From Achromobacter xylosoxidans A8 (lineage in GTDB: Bacteria; Pseudomonadota; Gammaproteobacteria; Burkholderiales; Burkholderiaceae_B), in assembly GCF_000165835.1 (NCBI RefSeq), contig NC_014640.1:3906001-3970000 (forward strand): a stretch of DNA of 64,000 nucleotides. Direction: 5' to 3'. Under the pieces are notes generated by a model. That model saw only the letters and a program-made list of their open reading frames with translations, did not search any database and was not told the origin of the DNA. The number at the start of each line of letters is the position of its first letter. Position 1 is the stretch's first letter. Positions 10,231 to 18,950 of this stretch are shown here, one piece after another. A program made the translations under genes and the position numbers.

Positions 10231-11412
10231 ATGCGCGAAGCCGTCATCGTCTCCACCGCCCGCACCCCCATCACCAAAGCGGGGCGTGGCGAATTCAACC
10301 TGATCGCCGGCCCCACCCTGGCCGCGCATGCCGTGCGCGCCGCCGTCGACCGCGCCGGCATCGATCCCGCCCTGATCGAGGACGCCTTCATCGGCTGCGG
10401 CTACCCGGAAGGCGCCACCGGCCGCAACATCGGCCGCCAGGCCGTGATCCGCGCCGGCCTGCCGGTCAGCGTGGGCGGCGCCACCGTCAACCGCTATTGC
10501 GCCTCGGGCCTGCAGGCCATCGCTTCGGCCGCCAGCCGCATCGTCATGGACGGCGCCCCCGCCATGATCGCGGGCGGCGTGGAGCTGGTGTCGCAAATCC
10601 GCAGCCGCGACGACGGCGTCAGCGGCATGGATCCGTGGATCGTGGACCACAAGCCCGAACTCTACCTGCCCATGATAGAAACCGCCGACATCGTGGCGGC
10701 CCGCTACGGCATCAGCCGCGAAGCCCAGGACCATTTCGCCGCGCAAAGCCAGGCGCGCACCGAGGCCGCCCAGGCCGCGGGCCGGTATGTGGAGGAGATC
10801 ATCCCCGTCACCACCATCATGTCCGTCACCGACCGCGCCACCGGCGCCGTCAGTGAACGCGAAGTGACCGTGGACCGCGACACCTGCAACCGCCCCGGCA
10901 CCACCTATGAAGCCCTGGCCTCGCTGGCCCCCGTGCGCGGCGCCGGCCAGTTCGTCACGGCGGGCAATGCCTCGCAGTTGTCGGACGGCGCCGCCGCCTG
11001 CGTGCTGATGGAAGCCGCCGAAGCCCAACGCGCCGGCATCAAGCCGCTGGGCGCATTCCGCGGACTGGCGATCGCCGGCTGCGAACCCGACGAGATGGGC
11101 ATAGGCCCGGTCTACGCCGTGCCCAAGCTGTTGGCGCGCCACGGCCTCAAGGTGCAGGACATCGACCTCTGGGAATTGAACGAAGCCTTCGCCTCGCAAG
11201 CCTTGTATTGCCAGGAAAAGCTCGGCATCCCGATGGACCGCTTGAACGTCGACGGCGGCGCCATTGCCCTGGGTCACCCCTTCGGCGTCACCGGCGCCCG
11301 CCTGGCCGGCCACGTACTCATCGAAGGCCGCCGCCGCGGCGCCCGCTATGCCGTCGTCACCATGTGCGTGGGTGGCGGCATGGGCGCGGCCGGCCTGTTC
11401 GAAATCTACTGA
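10231..11412 (+). CDS. Acetyl-CoA acyltransferase (thiolase)
   Basis: This 393-residue thiolase would cleave 3-ketoacyl-CoA with CoA, releasing acetyl-CoA and a shortened acyl-CoA. The nucleophilic Cys90 is in NRYCASGLQ. The other active-site residues are in [10 protein letters not shown], His349 in [12 protein letters not shown], and Cys379 in [10 protein letters not shown]. The N-terminus [13 protein letters not shown] is the family signature. An AGGAA site precedes the ATG, 25 bases after the previous stop. The thiolase is placed between the hydratase/dehydrogenase and the acyl-CoA dehydrogenases, as expected for one catabolic operon (PimB-like position). Confidence 0.95.
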   Translation: MREAVIVSTARTPITKAGRGEFNLIAGPTLAAHAVRAAVDRAGIDPALIEDAFIGCGYPEGATGRNIGRQAVIRAGLPVSVGGATVNRYCASGLQAIASAASRIVMDGAPAMIAGGVELVSQIRSRDDGVSGMDPWIVDHKPELYLPMIETADIVAARYGISREAQDHFAAQSQARTEAAQAAGRYVEEIIPVTTIMSVTDRATGAVSEREVTVDRDTCNRPGTTYEALASLAPVRGAGQFVTAGNASQLSDGAAACVLMEAAEAQRAGIKPLGAFRGLAIAGCEPDEMGIGPVYAVPKLLARHGLKVQDIDLWELNEAFASQALYCQEKLGIPMDRLNVDGGAIALGHPFGVTGARLAGHVLIEGRRRGARYAVVTMCVGGGMGAAGLFEIY

Positions 11413-11421
11413 GGATCCCCC

Positions 11422-12618
11422 ATGGACCTGGAATTCACCCCCGAAGAAAACGCCTTCCGCGATGAAGTGCGGACCTTTCTTGCCAGCCACCTGCCCGAAC
11501 GCCTTTCCGCCAAGGTCGTACAAGGCAAGCTGCTGACGCGCGCCGACATGGTCGAGTGGCACGCCATCCTCAACCGCCAGGGCTGGCTCGCCAGCCACTG
11601 GCCGATGGAGTACGGCGGCACCGGCTGGAGCGCCGTGCAGAAGTACATCTTCGAAAACGAATGTGCGCTGGCCGGCGCGCCGCGCATCGTGCCCTTCGGC
11701 CTCAGCATGCTGGGCCCGGTGCTGATCAAGTACGGCACCGAGGCGCAACGGCGCCACTGGCTGCCGCGCATCCTCGACGGCAGCGACTGGTGGTGCCAGG
11801 GCTACTCCGAACCCGGCGCGGGCTCCGACCTGGCCTCGGTCAACACCACGGCGGTGCGCGACGGCGACAGCTACATCGTCAACGGCCAGAAGACCTGGAC
11901 CACGCTGGGCCAGTACGCCAACATGATTTTCTGCCTGGTGCGGACGTCGCAGGAAGGCCGGCGCCAGGAAGGCATCAGCTTCCTGCTGATCGACATGGCC
12001 AGCCCCGGCGTGGAAGTGCGCCCCATCATCACGCTGGACGGCGAACACGAAGTCAACGAGGTGTTCTTCTCCGATGTGCGGGTGCCGGCCACCAATCTGG
12101 TGGGCGAGGAAAACCGCGGCTGGACCTGCGCCAAATACCTGCTGACCTATGAACGCACCAACATCGCCGGCGTCGGCCAATCGACCGCGGCGCTGGCGCG
12201 CCTGAAGACCGTGGCCCAACGCCAGCGCAAGAACGGCCGGCCGCTGGCCGAGGATCCGGACTTTGCCGCGCGGCTGGCGCGCGTCGAGATCGAGCTGGCC
12301 AATATGCGCACCACCAACCTGCGCGTGGTCGCGGCCGTGGCCGGCGGCGGCGCGCCCGGCGCCGAAAGTTCCATGCTGAAGATACGCGGCACCCAGATCC
12401 GCCAGGAGATCAGCGCGCTGAACCGCCGCGCCATGGGTCCCTACGCCCGCCCCTTCGTGCCCGAGGCCCTGCACGACGGCTACGGCGCGCCGCCCATCGG
12501 CCCCGAAGGCGCCGAGAGCGCCGCCGCGCAGTACTTCAACAACCGCAAGCTGTCGATCTTCGGCGGCTCCAATGAAATCCAGAAGAACATCATCTCCAAG
12601 ATGATCCTCGGACTGTAA
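11422..12618 (+). CDS. Acyl-CoA dehydrogenase, large-type (PimC-like)
   Basis: This FAD-dependent dehydrogenase of 398 residues introduces the alpha-beta double bond of acyl-CoA. The usual motifs are present: GWLASHWPMEYGG (N-terminal helical domain), CQGYSEPGAGSDLASV (FAD/substrate loop, about 130-145), NGQKTWTTLGQYA, and the C-terminal GGSNEIQKNIISKMIL. It sits 9 bases after the thiolase gene and 9 bases before a second, shorter acyl-CoA dehydrogenase. Such large/small pairs are characteristic of pimeloyl-CoA dehydrogenase (PimC/PimD) and of steroid-ring dehydrogenases, which work as heteromers. Subunit assembly here is inference from the pairing. Confidence 0.92.
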   Translation: MDLEFTPEENAFRDEVRTFLASHLPERLSAKVVQGKLLTRADMVEWHAILNRQGWLASHWPMEYGGTGWSAVQKYIFENECALAGAPRIVPFGLSMLGPVLIKYGTEAQRRHWLPRILDGSDWWCQGYSEPGAGSDLASVNTTAVRDGDSYIVNGQKTWTTLGQYANMIFCLVRTSQEGRRQEGISFLLIDMASPGVEVRPIITLDGEHEVNEVFFSDVRVPATNLVGEENRGWTCAKYLLTYERTNIAGVGQSTAALARLKTVAQRQRKNGRPLAEDPDFAARLARVEIELANMRTTNLRVVAAVAGGGAPGAESSMLKIRGTQIRQEISALNRRAMGPYARPFVPEALHDGYGAPPIGPEGAESAAAQYFNNRKLSIFGGSNEIQKNIISKMILGL

Positions 12619-12627
12619 GGGCCGGCC

Positions 12628-13761
12628 ATGAACTTTGAACACACCGAAGACCGGCGCATGCTCTCCGACATGCTGCGCCGCTTTGTCGCCGAACAGAACG
12701 ACTTCGCCACGCGCGACCGCAATGCCCTTTCAGAGCGCGGCTACAGCCTGGAACTGTGGCAGCGCTACGCCGAACTGGGCGCCGTCGGCGCGCTGTTTGC
12801 CGAAGCGGATGGCGGGCTGGGCGGAACCGGCTTCGACATCTCCGTGGTGTTCGAGGCGCTGGGCCGCGGCCTGGCCGTCGAACCCCTGCTGGACGCGTTG
12901 ATGGTCGGCAGCGCCATCGCCTCCGCTGGCACGCCAGCCCAGCGCGAAGCGCTCGAAGGCCTGATCGCCGGCACCATCACCGCCGCACTGGCCCACGCCG
13001 AACCCGACTCCGGCTACGAACTGGCGCATGTCGAAACCCGCGCCGAACGCAACCAGGACGGCTGGGTGCTCAACGGCGCGAAAGCGGTGGTCGCGGCGGG
13101 CGAACACGCCGACCTGTTTCTGGTCCCGGCCCGCAGCGCGGGCGGCCCGGACGACGAGGCCGGCATCAGCCTGTTCCTGGTCAGCGCCGGCACGCCCGGC
13201 CTGACGGCGCGCGGCTATGGCCTGATCGACGGCGGGCGCGCGGCGGAACTCGTTTTCTATGGGGTGCAGCTTGCCCCGGAGGCGCTGCTGGGCGAGGCCG
13301 GCGCCGGCTACCCGCTGCTGGAGCGCGCCGCCGGCCGCGGCATCCTGGCCCTGTGCGCCGAAGCCGTGGGCGCGATGGACTGCGCCCGCGACGCCACCCT
13401 GGAATACCTGCGCACGCGTCGCCAGTTCGGCGCCCCCCTCGGCAGCTTCCAGGCCTTGCAGCACCGCATGGCCGACGTGCTGCTGGAGATCGAACAGGCG
13501 CGCTCGGCCGTGATCAACGCTGCGGCCGCGCTCGACCACCCCGACCGCGCCACCCGCGAGCGCGCGCTATCCGCCGCCAAATACACCATCGGCCGCATCG
13601 GCACCCTGGTAGCCGAAGAGAGCATCCAGTTGCACGGCGGCATCGGCATGACCTGGGAGCTGCCGCTGGCGCACTACGCCAAGCGCCTGGTCATGATCGA
13701 TCACCAGTTGGGCGACGAAGACCATCACCTGCGGCGCTACATTGCGCTTGGGCAGGCTTGA
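12628..13761 (+). CDS. Acyl-CoA dehydrogenase, small-type partner (PimD-like)
   Basis: This 377-residue acyl-CoA dehydrogenase relative starts MNFEHTEDRRMLSDMLRRFV and has LFAEADGGLGGTGFD in the N-domain. The substrate loop reads ALAHAEPDSGYELAHV in place of the classical YTEPxAGSD, a typical feature of the PimD/small-subunit group. The C-terminal helix bundle carries RRQFGAPLGSFQALQHRMAD and ESIQLHGGIGMTWELPL. Its flavin or active-site function may depend on the large partner encoded just upstream. The gap to the next gene is 15 bases. The pairing supports a heteromeric acyl-CoA dehydrogenase acting early in degradation of a dicarboxylic or cyclic acid (inference). Confidence 0.9.
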   Translation: MNFEHTEDRRMLSDMLRRFVAEQNDFATRDRNALSERGYSLELWQRYAELGAVGALFAEADGGLGGTGFDISVVFEALGRGLAVEPLLDALMVGSAIASAGTPAQREALEGLIAGTITAALAHAEPDSGYELAHVETRAERNQDGWVLNGAKAVVAAGEHADLFLVPARSAGGPDDEAGISLFLVSAGTPGLTARGYGLIDGGRAAELVFYGVQLAPEALLGEAGAGYPLLERAAGRGILALCAEAVGAMDCARDATLEYLRTRRQFGAPLGSFQALQHRMADVLLEIEQARSAVINAAAALDHPDRATRERALSAAKYTIGRIGTLVAEESIQLHGGIGMTWELPLAHYAKRLVMIDHQLGDEDHHLRRYIALGQA

Positions 13762-13776
13762 AAGGAGGCCCCCGCA

Positions 13777-15708
13777 ATGACCCAGGTCCAAGCCGCCCCG
13801 CCCCTTTCGCCGCCCTTCGCCGCGCCCTTCGCCGTGCGCAGCGCCGCGGACGTGCAGCGTCTGCAAGCCCGGCCGCTGGCCGAGACGCTCACGGTGCAAA
13901 GCACCTATGAAATCTTCCGCAATTCGGCCGCGGCCTTCGGCGACAAGACCGCGCTGACCTTTCTGCGCAGCGCCGACCCCGGCGACGCGCCGCTGCGCTG
14001 GAGCTACCGCGAACTGCTCGCCGGCATCCACCAGACCGCCAACCTGCTGCATGAGCTGGGCGTGGGCCCGGACGACGCCGTCGGCATCCTGCTGCCCGGC
14101 TGCCTGGAGTACCACCTGGCGCTGTGGGGCGGCGAGGCCGCCGGCATCGTCCAGCCCTTGAACCCCTTGCTGGCCGAAGACAAGCTCGTGTCCCTCATGA
14201 CCACGGCGCGCGCCAAGGTCCTGATCGCCTACGGGTCCGACGTCGAATGCGGTTCCTGGTCCAAGGCGCTGCGCCTGCGAGAACGCGTGCCTACGCTGCA
14301 CACGCTGCTGCGCGTGGCGCCGCTGGACGAGCCGTCCCCGGCCCGCCCCGCGCTGCCCGACCATGCGCTGGATTTCAACGCCGCGCGCGCCACGCAACCG
14401 GCCGACCGCCTGGTCAGCGGCCGCGCGATCCAGGCGGACGACGTGGCCGCGTACTTCCATACTGGCGGCACCACCGGCGCGCCCAAGCTGGCCATCCACA
14501 CGCATGCCAACCAGGTCTTCAGCGCCTGGGCCGCGGTGCAATTGCAGAACGCCGGACCGGACGACGTGGTCATCAACGGCTATCCGCTGTTCCATGTGGC
14601 GGGCGTGCTGCCGGCATCGCTGGCCGCCCTGTCGGCGGGCGTGGAAACCGTCATTCCCACCACCCTGCTGCTGCGCAACCGCGACGTGCTGCGCAACTAC
14701 TGGCGCCTGGTCGAACACCATCGCGCCACCTCGTTGCAAGGCGTGCCCACCATCCTCGCGGCGCTGGCCGAAGTGCCGCTGGCCGGCGCCGACATCTCCT
14801 CGCTGCGCTATTGCCGCACCGGCGCCGCGCCCCTGCCCGCCGAACTGGCGGCCCGCTTCAAGCGCCTGTTCGGACTGCACGTCAACGAAAGCCTGGGCAT
14901 GACGGAAATGGCCGGCATCTCGACCATCTCGCCGCCCGGCTGCGAGTTCCCGGTAGGCTGCGTCGGCTTTCCGCTGCCCTATGTGCAGGTCCGCATCGTC
15001 GGCCTGGACCTGCCGGCCGGCACGCCCGCGCGCGACTTGCCCGCTGGCAAGGCCGGCATGGTGCTGTTCAAGGCGCCCAACGTCATTCCCGGCTTTCTCG
15101 ACCCCGACGACACGGCGCGCGCCTTTACCGAAGACGGCTGGCTGATCAGCGGCGACGTGGGCTATATGGATGACGCTGGCCGCCTGCACCTGCAAGGCCG
15201 CGCCAAGGACCTGATCATCCGCAGCGGCCACAACATCGATCCCAAGACCATCGAGGACGCGCTCGCCTCGCATCCCGCTGTGCAGCTCTGCGCCGCGGTC
15301 GGCGCTCCCGACGCCTATGCCGGCGAACTGCCCATCGCCTTCGTCACGCTGGCCGAGGGCGCGCAGGTACAGGAAGCAGAACTGCTGGCCTACGCCGCCG
15401 AACACGTGGACGAGAGCCCGGCGCGGCCCAAGCGCGTCATCGTGCTGGACAGCATGCCCATGACCAATGTCGGCAAGATCTACAAGCCCGATCTGCGCCG
15501 CCTGGCCACCGCCGTATCGGCCCAGGCCGTGGTGGCGCACACCCTGCAGGACGCTGGCCTGATCGACGACGGCACGCTGTTCCGCGTAGAGGCCAACGCG
15601 CAACCCGAGGTCTCTGTGCTTGCCGACCCCCGTGCGCCCGAAGCGCTCAAAGCCAGCCTGCGCGACGCGCTGGCCCGGCTGCCGGTAAAAGTCGCGCTGC
15701 GCGACTGA
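13777..15708 (+). CDS. Acyl-CoA synthetase (AMP-binding enzyme)
   Basis: This ligase activates a carboxylic acid to its CoA thioester by way of an acyl-adenylate. The 643-residue protein has the ATP-binding signature as YFHTGGTTGAPKLAIHTH (about residues 227-244) and the adenine motif ESLGMTEMAG. The ribose/hinge motif is GWLISGDVGYMDDAGRLHLQ, followed by GRAKDLIIRSGHNIDP. The catalytic lysine is in MTNVGKIYKPDLR. It is longer than the usual 540-560 residues because of N- and C-terminal extensions. A strong AAGGAGG site precedes the ATG. It would supply substrate to the four upstream beta-oxidation genes. A decayed copy of its last ~150 bases lies at 16854-17017. Confidence 0.93.
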   Translation: MTQVQAAPPLSPPFAAPFAVRSAADVQRLQARPLAETLTVQSTYEIFRNSAAAFGDKTALTFLRSADPGDAPLRWSYRELLAGIHQTANLLHELGVGPDDAVGILLPGCLEYHLALWGGEAAGIVQPLNPLLAEDKLVSLMTTARAKVLIAYGSDVECGSWSKALRLRERVPTLHTLLRVAPLDEPSPARPALPDHALDFNAARATQPADRLVSGRAIQADDVAAYFHTGGTTGAPKLAIHTHANQVFSAWAAVQLQNAGPDDVVINGYPLFHVAGVLPASLAALSAGVETVIPTTLLLRNRDVLRNYWRLVEHHRATSLQGVPTILAALAEVPLAGADISSLRYCRTGAAPLPAELAARFKRLFGLHVNESLGMTEMAGISTISPPGCEFPVGCVGFPLPYVQVRIVGLDLPAGTPARDLPAGKAGMVLFKAPNVIPGFLDPDDTARAFTEDGWLISGDVGYMDDAGRLHLQGRAKDLIIRSGHNIDPKTIEDALASHPAVQLCAAVGAPDAYAGELPIAFVTLAEGAQVQEAELLAYAAEHVDESPARPKRVIVLDSMPMTNVGKIYKPDLRRLATAVSAQAVVAHTLQDAGLIDDGTLFRVEANAQPEVSVLADPRAPEALKASLRDALARLPVKVALRD

Positions 15709-15746
15709 GCAGTTCCCCACACAACAACACCCCAGGAGACAAACCC

Positions 15747-16733
15747 ATGACCCACCAGCCCCTGCGGCGCGCCTGCCTCGGCGCCGCGTTGCTCGCTATG
15801 GCCGGCGCCGCCCTGCCTTTCGCCGCCGCCGCGCAAGGCGCCTACCCGTCCAAGCCGATCACGCTGATCGTGCCCTTCCCGGCCGGCGGTTCCACCGACC
15901 GCCACCTGCGCATCGTGGCGCAGGACGCCTCCAAATACCTGGGGCAGCCCGTCATCGTGGAAAACCGGCCCGGCGCCGGCGGCACCCTGGGCCCCGCCAC
16001 CATGGCCAAGACCGCCAAGCCCGACGGCTACACCGTCACTCTGTACACCCTGGCCATGCTACGCATGCCCTACATGCAGAAGAGCAGCTGGGATCCCATC
16101 AACGACTTCAGTTTCATCCTGGGCCTGTCGGGCTATACCTTCGGCTTCACCGTCCGCTCCGATTCCCCGTACCAGACCTTCAACGAGTACATCGAGGCGG
16201 CGCGCAAGGCGCCCGGCACCATCGACTACGGCTCCACCGGCATCGGTTCCTCGCCGCACCTGCTGATCGAGGAGGTCGCCATCAATGCCAAGGTGAAACT
16301 GAACCATGTGCCCTTCAAGGGCAACGCCGACATGCAGCAAGCCCTGCTGGGCGGCCACGTCATGGCACAAAGCGATGCGACCGGATGGGACCAGTTCGTG
16401 GACTCGGGCAAGATGCGCCTGCTGGTCACCTTCGGCGAAAAGCGCACCACGCGCTGGCCCGACGTGCCCACGGCCCAGGAGCTGGGCTACAAGGTGGTCT
16501 CCACCTCGCCCTACGGCCTGGCCGGCCCCAAGGGCATGGACCCCGCGGTGGTGAAGACCTTGCATGACGCCTTCAAGAAGGCGCTGTTCGACCCGGCGAG
16601 CATGGACGTCATGAAGCAGCTGAACCAGGAGCCCGCCTACCGCAACAGCCAGGACTACAAGGAATGGGCGCAGGCCACCTACGTCAAGGAAAAAGGCCTG
16701 ATCGAGTACCTGGGATTGATGGCGAAGGATTGA
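15747..16733 (+). CDS. Bug family periplasmic substrate-binding protein (copy 1)
   Basis: This is an exported receptor of the Bug/TctC family, the extracytoplasmic component of tripartite tricarboxylate-type uptake. Of its 328 residues, about 27 are a Sec signal (RRACLGAALLAMAGAALPFA, ending AAAQG). The mature start YPSKPITLIVPFPAGGSTDRH is the family signature, and ENRPGAGGTLGPATMAK and DGYTV follow. A CAGGAG site precedes the ATG. It ends an operon with CoA ligase and beta-oxidation genes, so the bound ligand is probably the acid degraded there. No TctA/TctB membrane genes are in the window, so uptake needs partners elsewhere or the protein acts as a sensor. A near-identical copy follows. 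Confidence 0.95.
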   Translation: MTHQPLRRACLGAALLAMAGAALPFAAAAQGAYPSKPITLIVPFPAGGSTDRHLRIVAQDASKYLGQPVIVENRPGAGGTLGPATMAKTAKPDGYTVTLYTLAMLRMPYMQKSSWDPINDFSFILGLSGYTFGFTVRSDSPYQTFNEYIEAARKAPGTIDYGSTGIGSSPHLLIEEVAINAKVKLNHVPFKGNADMQQALLGGHVMAQSDATGWDQFVDSGKMRLLVTFGEKRTTRWPDVPTAQELGYKVVSTSPYGLAGPKGMDPAVVKTLHDAFKKALFDPASMDVMKQLNQEPAYRNSQDYKEWAQATYVKEKGLIEYLGLMAKD

Positions 16734-16784
16734 ACTGGCGGCCAGGAAGCCGAACTCTCCATTTCAAGAAGACTCCCGGACGCC

Positions 16785-16821
16785 ACTTGGCAGTCGGCCG
16801 TTGTGACTTGGCACACGGCCG
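16785..16821 (+). repeat. Tandem direct repeat ACTTGGCA-N2-CGGCCG
   Basis: Two copies start at 16785 (ACTTGGCAGTCGGCCG) and 16806 (ACTTGGCACACGGCCG). They match at 14 of 16 positions with a 21-base period, about two helix turns. They lie between the first Bug gene and the duplicated ligase fragment. The spacing suits a protein-binding site, but they could also be a duplication scar. Confidence 0.45.
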
Positions 16822-16853
16822 ACCTCAGGGAGATCAATTTAATCTTGATTGAC

Positions 16854-17017
16854 GCAGGAAGCCGGCCTGCACAACGATGGCGCGCTGTTTCGCGTAAAAG
16901 CCGACGAACAACCCGATATCGCAGTCCAGGCCGACGCGCGTGGACCCGATTGCCGGTCAAGGTCGCCCTGCACGACTCGGCAATTCCCTGCCCGCGTACA
17001 ACAACACCCCAAGGAGA
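16854..17017 (+). pseudogene. Decayed 3' fragment of the CoA ligase gene (duplication remnant)
   Basis: This stretch aligns with the last ~155 bases of the ligase gene (about 15546-15708) and the short leader before the first Bug gene. Translated, one frame reads EAGLHNDGALFRVKADEQPD, against DAGLIDDGTLFRVEANAQPE in the ligase. After an internal deletion of roughly 30 bases the match continues in another frame (LPVKVALHD against LPVKVALRD). The ligase stop TGA has become TCG. The offset to the parent is 1308 bases at the left end and 1278 at the Bug start codon. It marks the left end of a tandem duplication of ligase tail plus Bug gene and encodes nothing useful. Confidence 0.88.
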
Positions 17018-17024
17018 CAAACCC

Positions 17025-18008
17025 ATGCCCCAGCAGCCCCTGCGGCGCGCCTGCCTCGGCGCCGCACTGCTCTCGATCGCCGGCGCCGCCCTGCCTTTCG
17101 CCGCCGGCGCGCAAGGCGCCTACCCGTCCAAGCCCATCACGCTGATCGTGCCCTTCCCGGCCGGCGGTTCCACCGATCGCCACCTGCGGATCGTGGCGCA
17201 GGACGCCGCCAAATACCTGGGGCAGCCCGTCATCGTGGAAAACCGGCCCGGCGCCGCCGGCACCCTCGGCCCCGCCACCATGGCCAAGACCGCCAAGCCC
17301 GACGGCTACACCATCAGCCTGTACACCCAGGCCATGCTGCGCATGCCCTATATCCAGAAGAGCAGCTGGGACCCCATCAACGATTTCACCTTCATCCTGG
17401 GCCTGTCCGGCTACACCTTCGGCTTCACCGTCCGCGCCGATTCTCCGTACAAGACCTTCAATGAGTACATCGAAGCGGCGCGCAAGGCGCCCGGCTCCAT
17501 CGACTACGGCTCCCCCGGCACCGGCTCGTTGCCGCATCTGCTGATCGAAGAAGTCGCCATCAACGCCAAGGTCAAGCTGAACCACGTGCCGTTCAAGGGC
17601 AACGCCGACATGCAGCAGGCCCTGCTGGGCGGCCATCTCATGGCGCAAAGCGACGGCACCGGCTGGGACCAGTTCGTGGATTCCGGCAAGATGCGCCTGC
17701 TGGTCACCTTTGGCGAAACGCGCACTACCCGCTGGCCCGACGTGCCCACCGCACAGGAGTTGGGCTACAAGGTCGTGTCCACCTCGCCCTACGGGCTGAC
17801 CGGCCCGAAGGGCATGGACCCCGCGGTAGTCAAGACGCTGCACGACGCCTTCAAGAAGGCGCTGTTCGACCCCGCCAGCATGGACGTCATGAAGCAGCTG
17901 AATCAGCAGCCCGCCTACCGCAACAGCCAGGATTACAAGGAATGGGCGCAGGCCACCCACGTCAAGGAAAAAGTCCTGATCGAGTACCTGGGCTTGATGG
18001 CGAAGTAA
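17025..18008 (+). CDS. Bug family periplasmic substrate-binding protein (copy 2, tandem duplicate)
   Basis: This is a 327-residue near-copy of the receptor encoded at 15747. It shares the same signal peptide type (RRACLGAALLSIAGAALPFA), the YPSKPITLIVPFPAGGSTDRH start and identical internal blocks. Differences are scattered and mostly conservative (for example AGG to AAG after ENRPG, YTVTLYTL to YTISLYTQ). Differences in the binding region, STGIGSSPH to SPGTGSLPH, could shift ligand preference. The ATG at 17025 aligns exactly with copy 1, and the same CAAGGAGACAAACCC leader precedes it. The longer frame reading in from 16803 is the ligase fragment, not coding. The two copies have diverged, so the duplication is not brand new. 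Confidence 0.95.
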   Translation: MPQQPLRRACLGAALLSIAGAALPFAAGAQGAYPSKPITLIVPFPAGGSTDRHLRIVAQDAAKYLGQPVIVENRPGAAGTLGPATMAKTAKPDGYTISLYTQAMLRMPYIQKSSWDPINDFTFILGLSGYTFGFTVRADSPYKTFNEYIEAARKAPGSIDYGSPGTGSLPHLLIEEVAINAKVKLNHVPFKGNADMQQALLGGHLMAQSDGTGWDQFVDSGKMRLLVTFGETRTTRWPDVPTAQELGYKVVSTSPYGLTGPKGMDPAVVKTLHDAFKKALFDPASMDVMKQLNQQPAYRNSQDYKEWAQATHVKEKVLIEYLGLMAK

Positions 18009-18012
18009 TCAG

Positions 18013-18024
18013 GGCGGCGCCGCC
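18013..18024. terminator. GC palindrome between convergent genes
   Basis: GGCGGCGCCGCC is a perfect 12-base palindrome filling the 17-base gap between the second Bug gene and the convergent ABC ATPase gene. It is followed by TTC on the plus strand only. It is a weak candidate bidirectional terminator. Confidence 0.3.
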
Positions 18025-18025
18025 T

Positions 18026-18640
18026 TCAGCGCAGCGCCGCAACCTCGACTGATCTGGCGCCGCAGGCTTCCACCAGCTCGGGATCGTGGCTGGCGAACAG
18101 CACCACCCGATCCTGCGCCCAGATCTTGAATTGTTCGGCCAGCACCCCGCGCGCCTGCGCGTCCAGCCCGTTGCTGGCCCCGTCCGCAATGATGACAGCC
18201 GGGTCGCCCAGGGCCGCGGCCGTCAGGTAGACCTTGCGCCGCGTGCCTGTCGACATCTGCTCGAAGCGCTTGTCCAGATGCGGCTCCAGCCCCAGCCGGA
18301 AGGCCAGGTCCAGCACGCTGTCGGCCAGCGGCACGTTCTTCTCTGCCGCGACCTGTTCCAGCAATCCGCGCCCCGTCTGCGCGGGCTGCGCCATGCAATT
18401 GTCGGGCACATAGGCCAGGCGGGCCCGCGCTTGCGCCGGCGCCTGGGCCAAGGAATGCCCGTCGATCCAGACATCCCCCGAATCCGGCGCGATCGCGCCC
18501 GCGATGATGCCCAGCAGCGTGGACTTGCCGGTGCTGTCTTCCTCGCACAGCGCCACGCATCCGGGCCTGAAGGTATGGGTCAGCCCCTGGAAGACGAGAT
18601 GGTCGCCGTAGCGCTTGCCGAGATTGTCGATTCGTAGCAT
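18026..18640 (-). CDS. ABC-type ATPase with degenerate catalytic motifs
   Basis: This is a stand-alone ABC ATP-binding subunit of 204 residues, starting MLRIDNLGKRYGDHLVFQG. The longer upstream frame lacks a ribosome site and a family match. The fold is clearly ABC, but key motifs are changed. Walker A reads CEEDSTGKST (32-41), where two of the three usual glycines are Glu33 and Ser36. The signature is MSTGT (129-133) instead of LSGGQ. Walker B ends IIADG, with Gly154 where the catalytic glutamate should be. The H-loop histidine (His185, in SHD) and the Q-loop-like region remain. No permease gene is adjacent. It may bind ATP without efficient hydrolysis, or act as a regulatory or decaying subunit. 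Confidence 0.8.
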   Translation of the reverse strand: MLRIDNLGKRYGDHLVFQGLTHTFRPGCVALCEEDSTGKSTLLGIIAGAIAPDSGDVWIDGHSLAQAPAQARARLAYVPDNCMAQPAQTGRGLLEQVAAEKNVPLADSVLDLAFRLGLEPHLDKRFEQMSTGTRRKVYLTAAALGDPAVIIADGASNGLDAQARGVLAEQFKIWAQDRVVLFASHDPELVEACGARSVEVAALR

Positions 18641-18950
18641 GGCCGGGAGTGTACGCAGGAACACGGCGCTCGGCCATCGCCGCCTGGGCGTGGCGTCAAC
18701 GCAGCAAATGTGAACTGAACTCAAATTTTTCCCCATTGACGATGTGGGAATCCGCATTTTTGCCGTACATTACGCAGCGTAAATAAATGTTAATTTTCAG
18801 CAAAACATTTCGAATTTTGTAACGGTTGCCTCGCCTGTTGCTGCCCTTGGCCCGCTGAGCGACCTACCACCAAGACGCATTTAGTTTCATTTAAATCAAT
18901 CAACGTCCAATCCTGCCGGCCCGGCTTTGGTGTCGGCATAGAAGAGATCA
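18641..18950. promoter_or_regulatory. 310-bp AT-rich upstream region of the autotransporter gene
   Basis: No gene is seen here. From about 18719 the base composition drops sharply in GC compared with all neighbours. It contains TTACG-CAG-CGTAA (18770-18782) and AAATGTT/AACATTT arms 12 bases apart (18785-18810). A TTGAC (18736-18740) could be a -35 element. This is the likely promoter and control region for the autotransporter and for the divergent ABC ATPase. I cannot assign a specific regulator. Confidence 0.5.

Noticed and set aside
16803..17024. An N-terminal extension of the second Bug protein
   Set aside because: It reads through the decayed ligase fragment. The ATG at 17025 aligns with copy 1 and begins a proper signal peptide.
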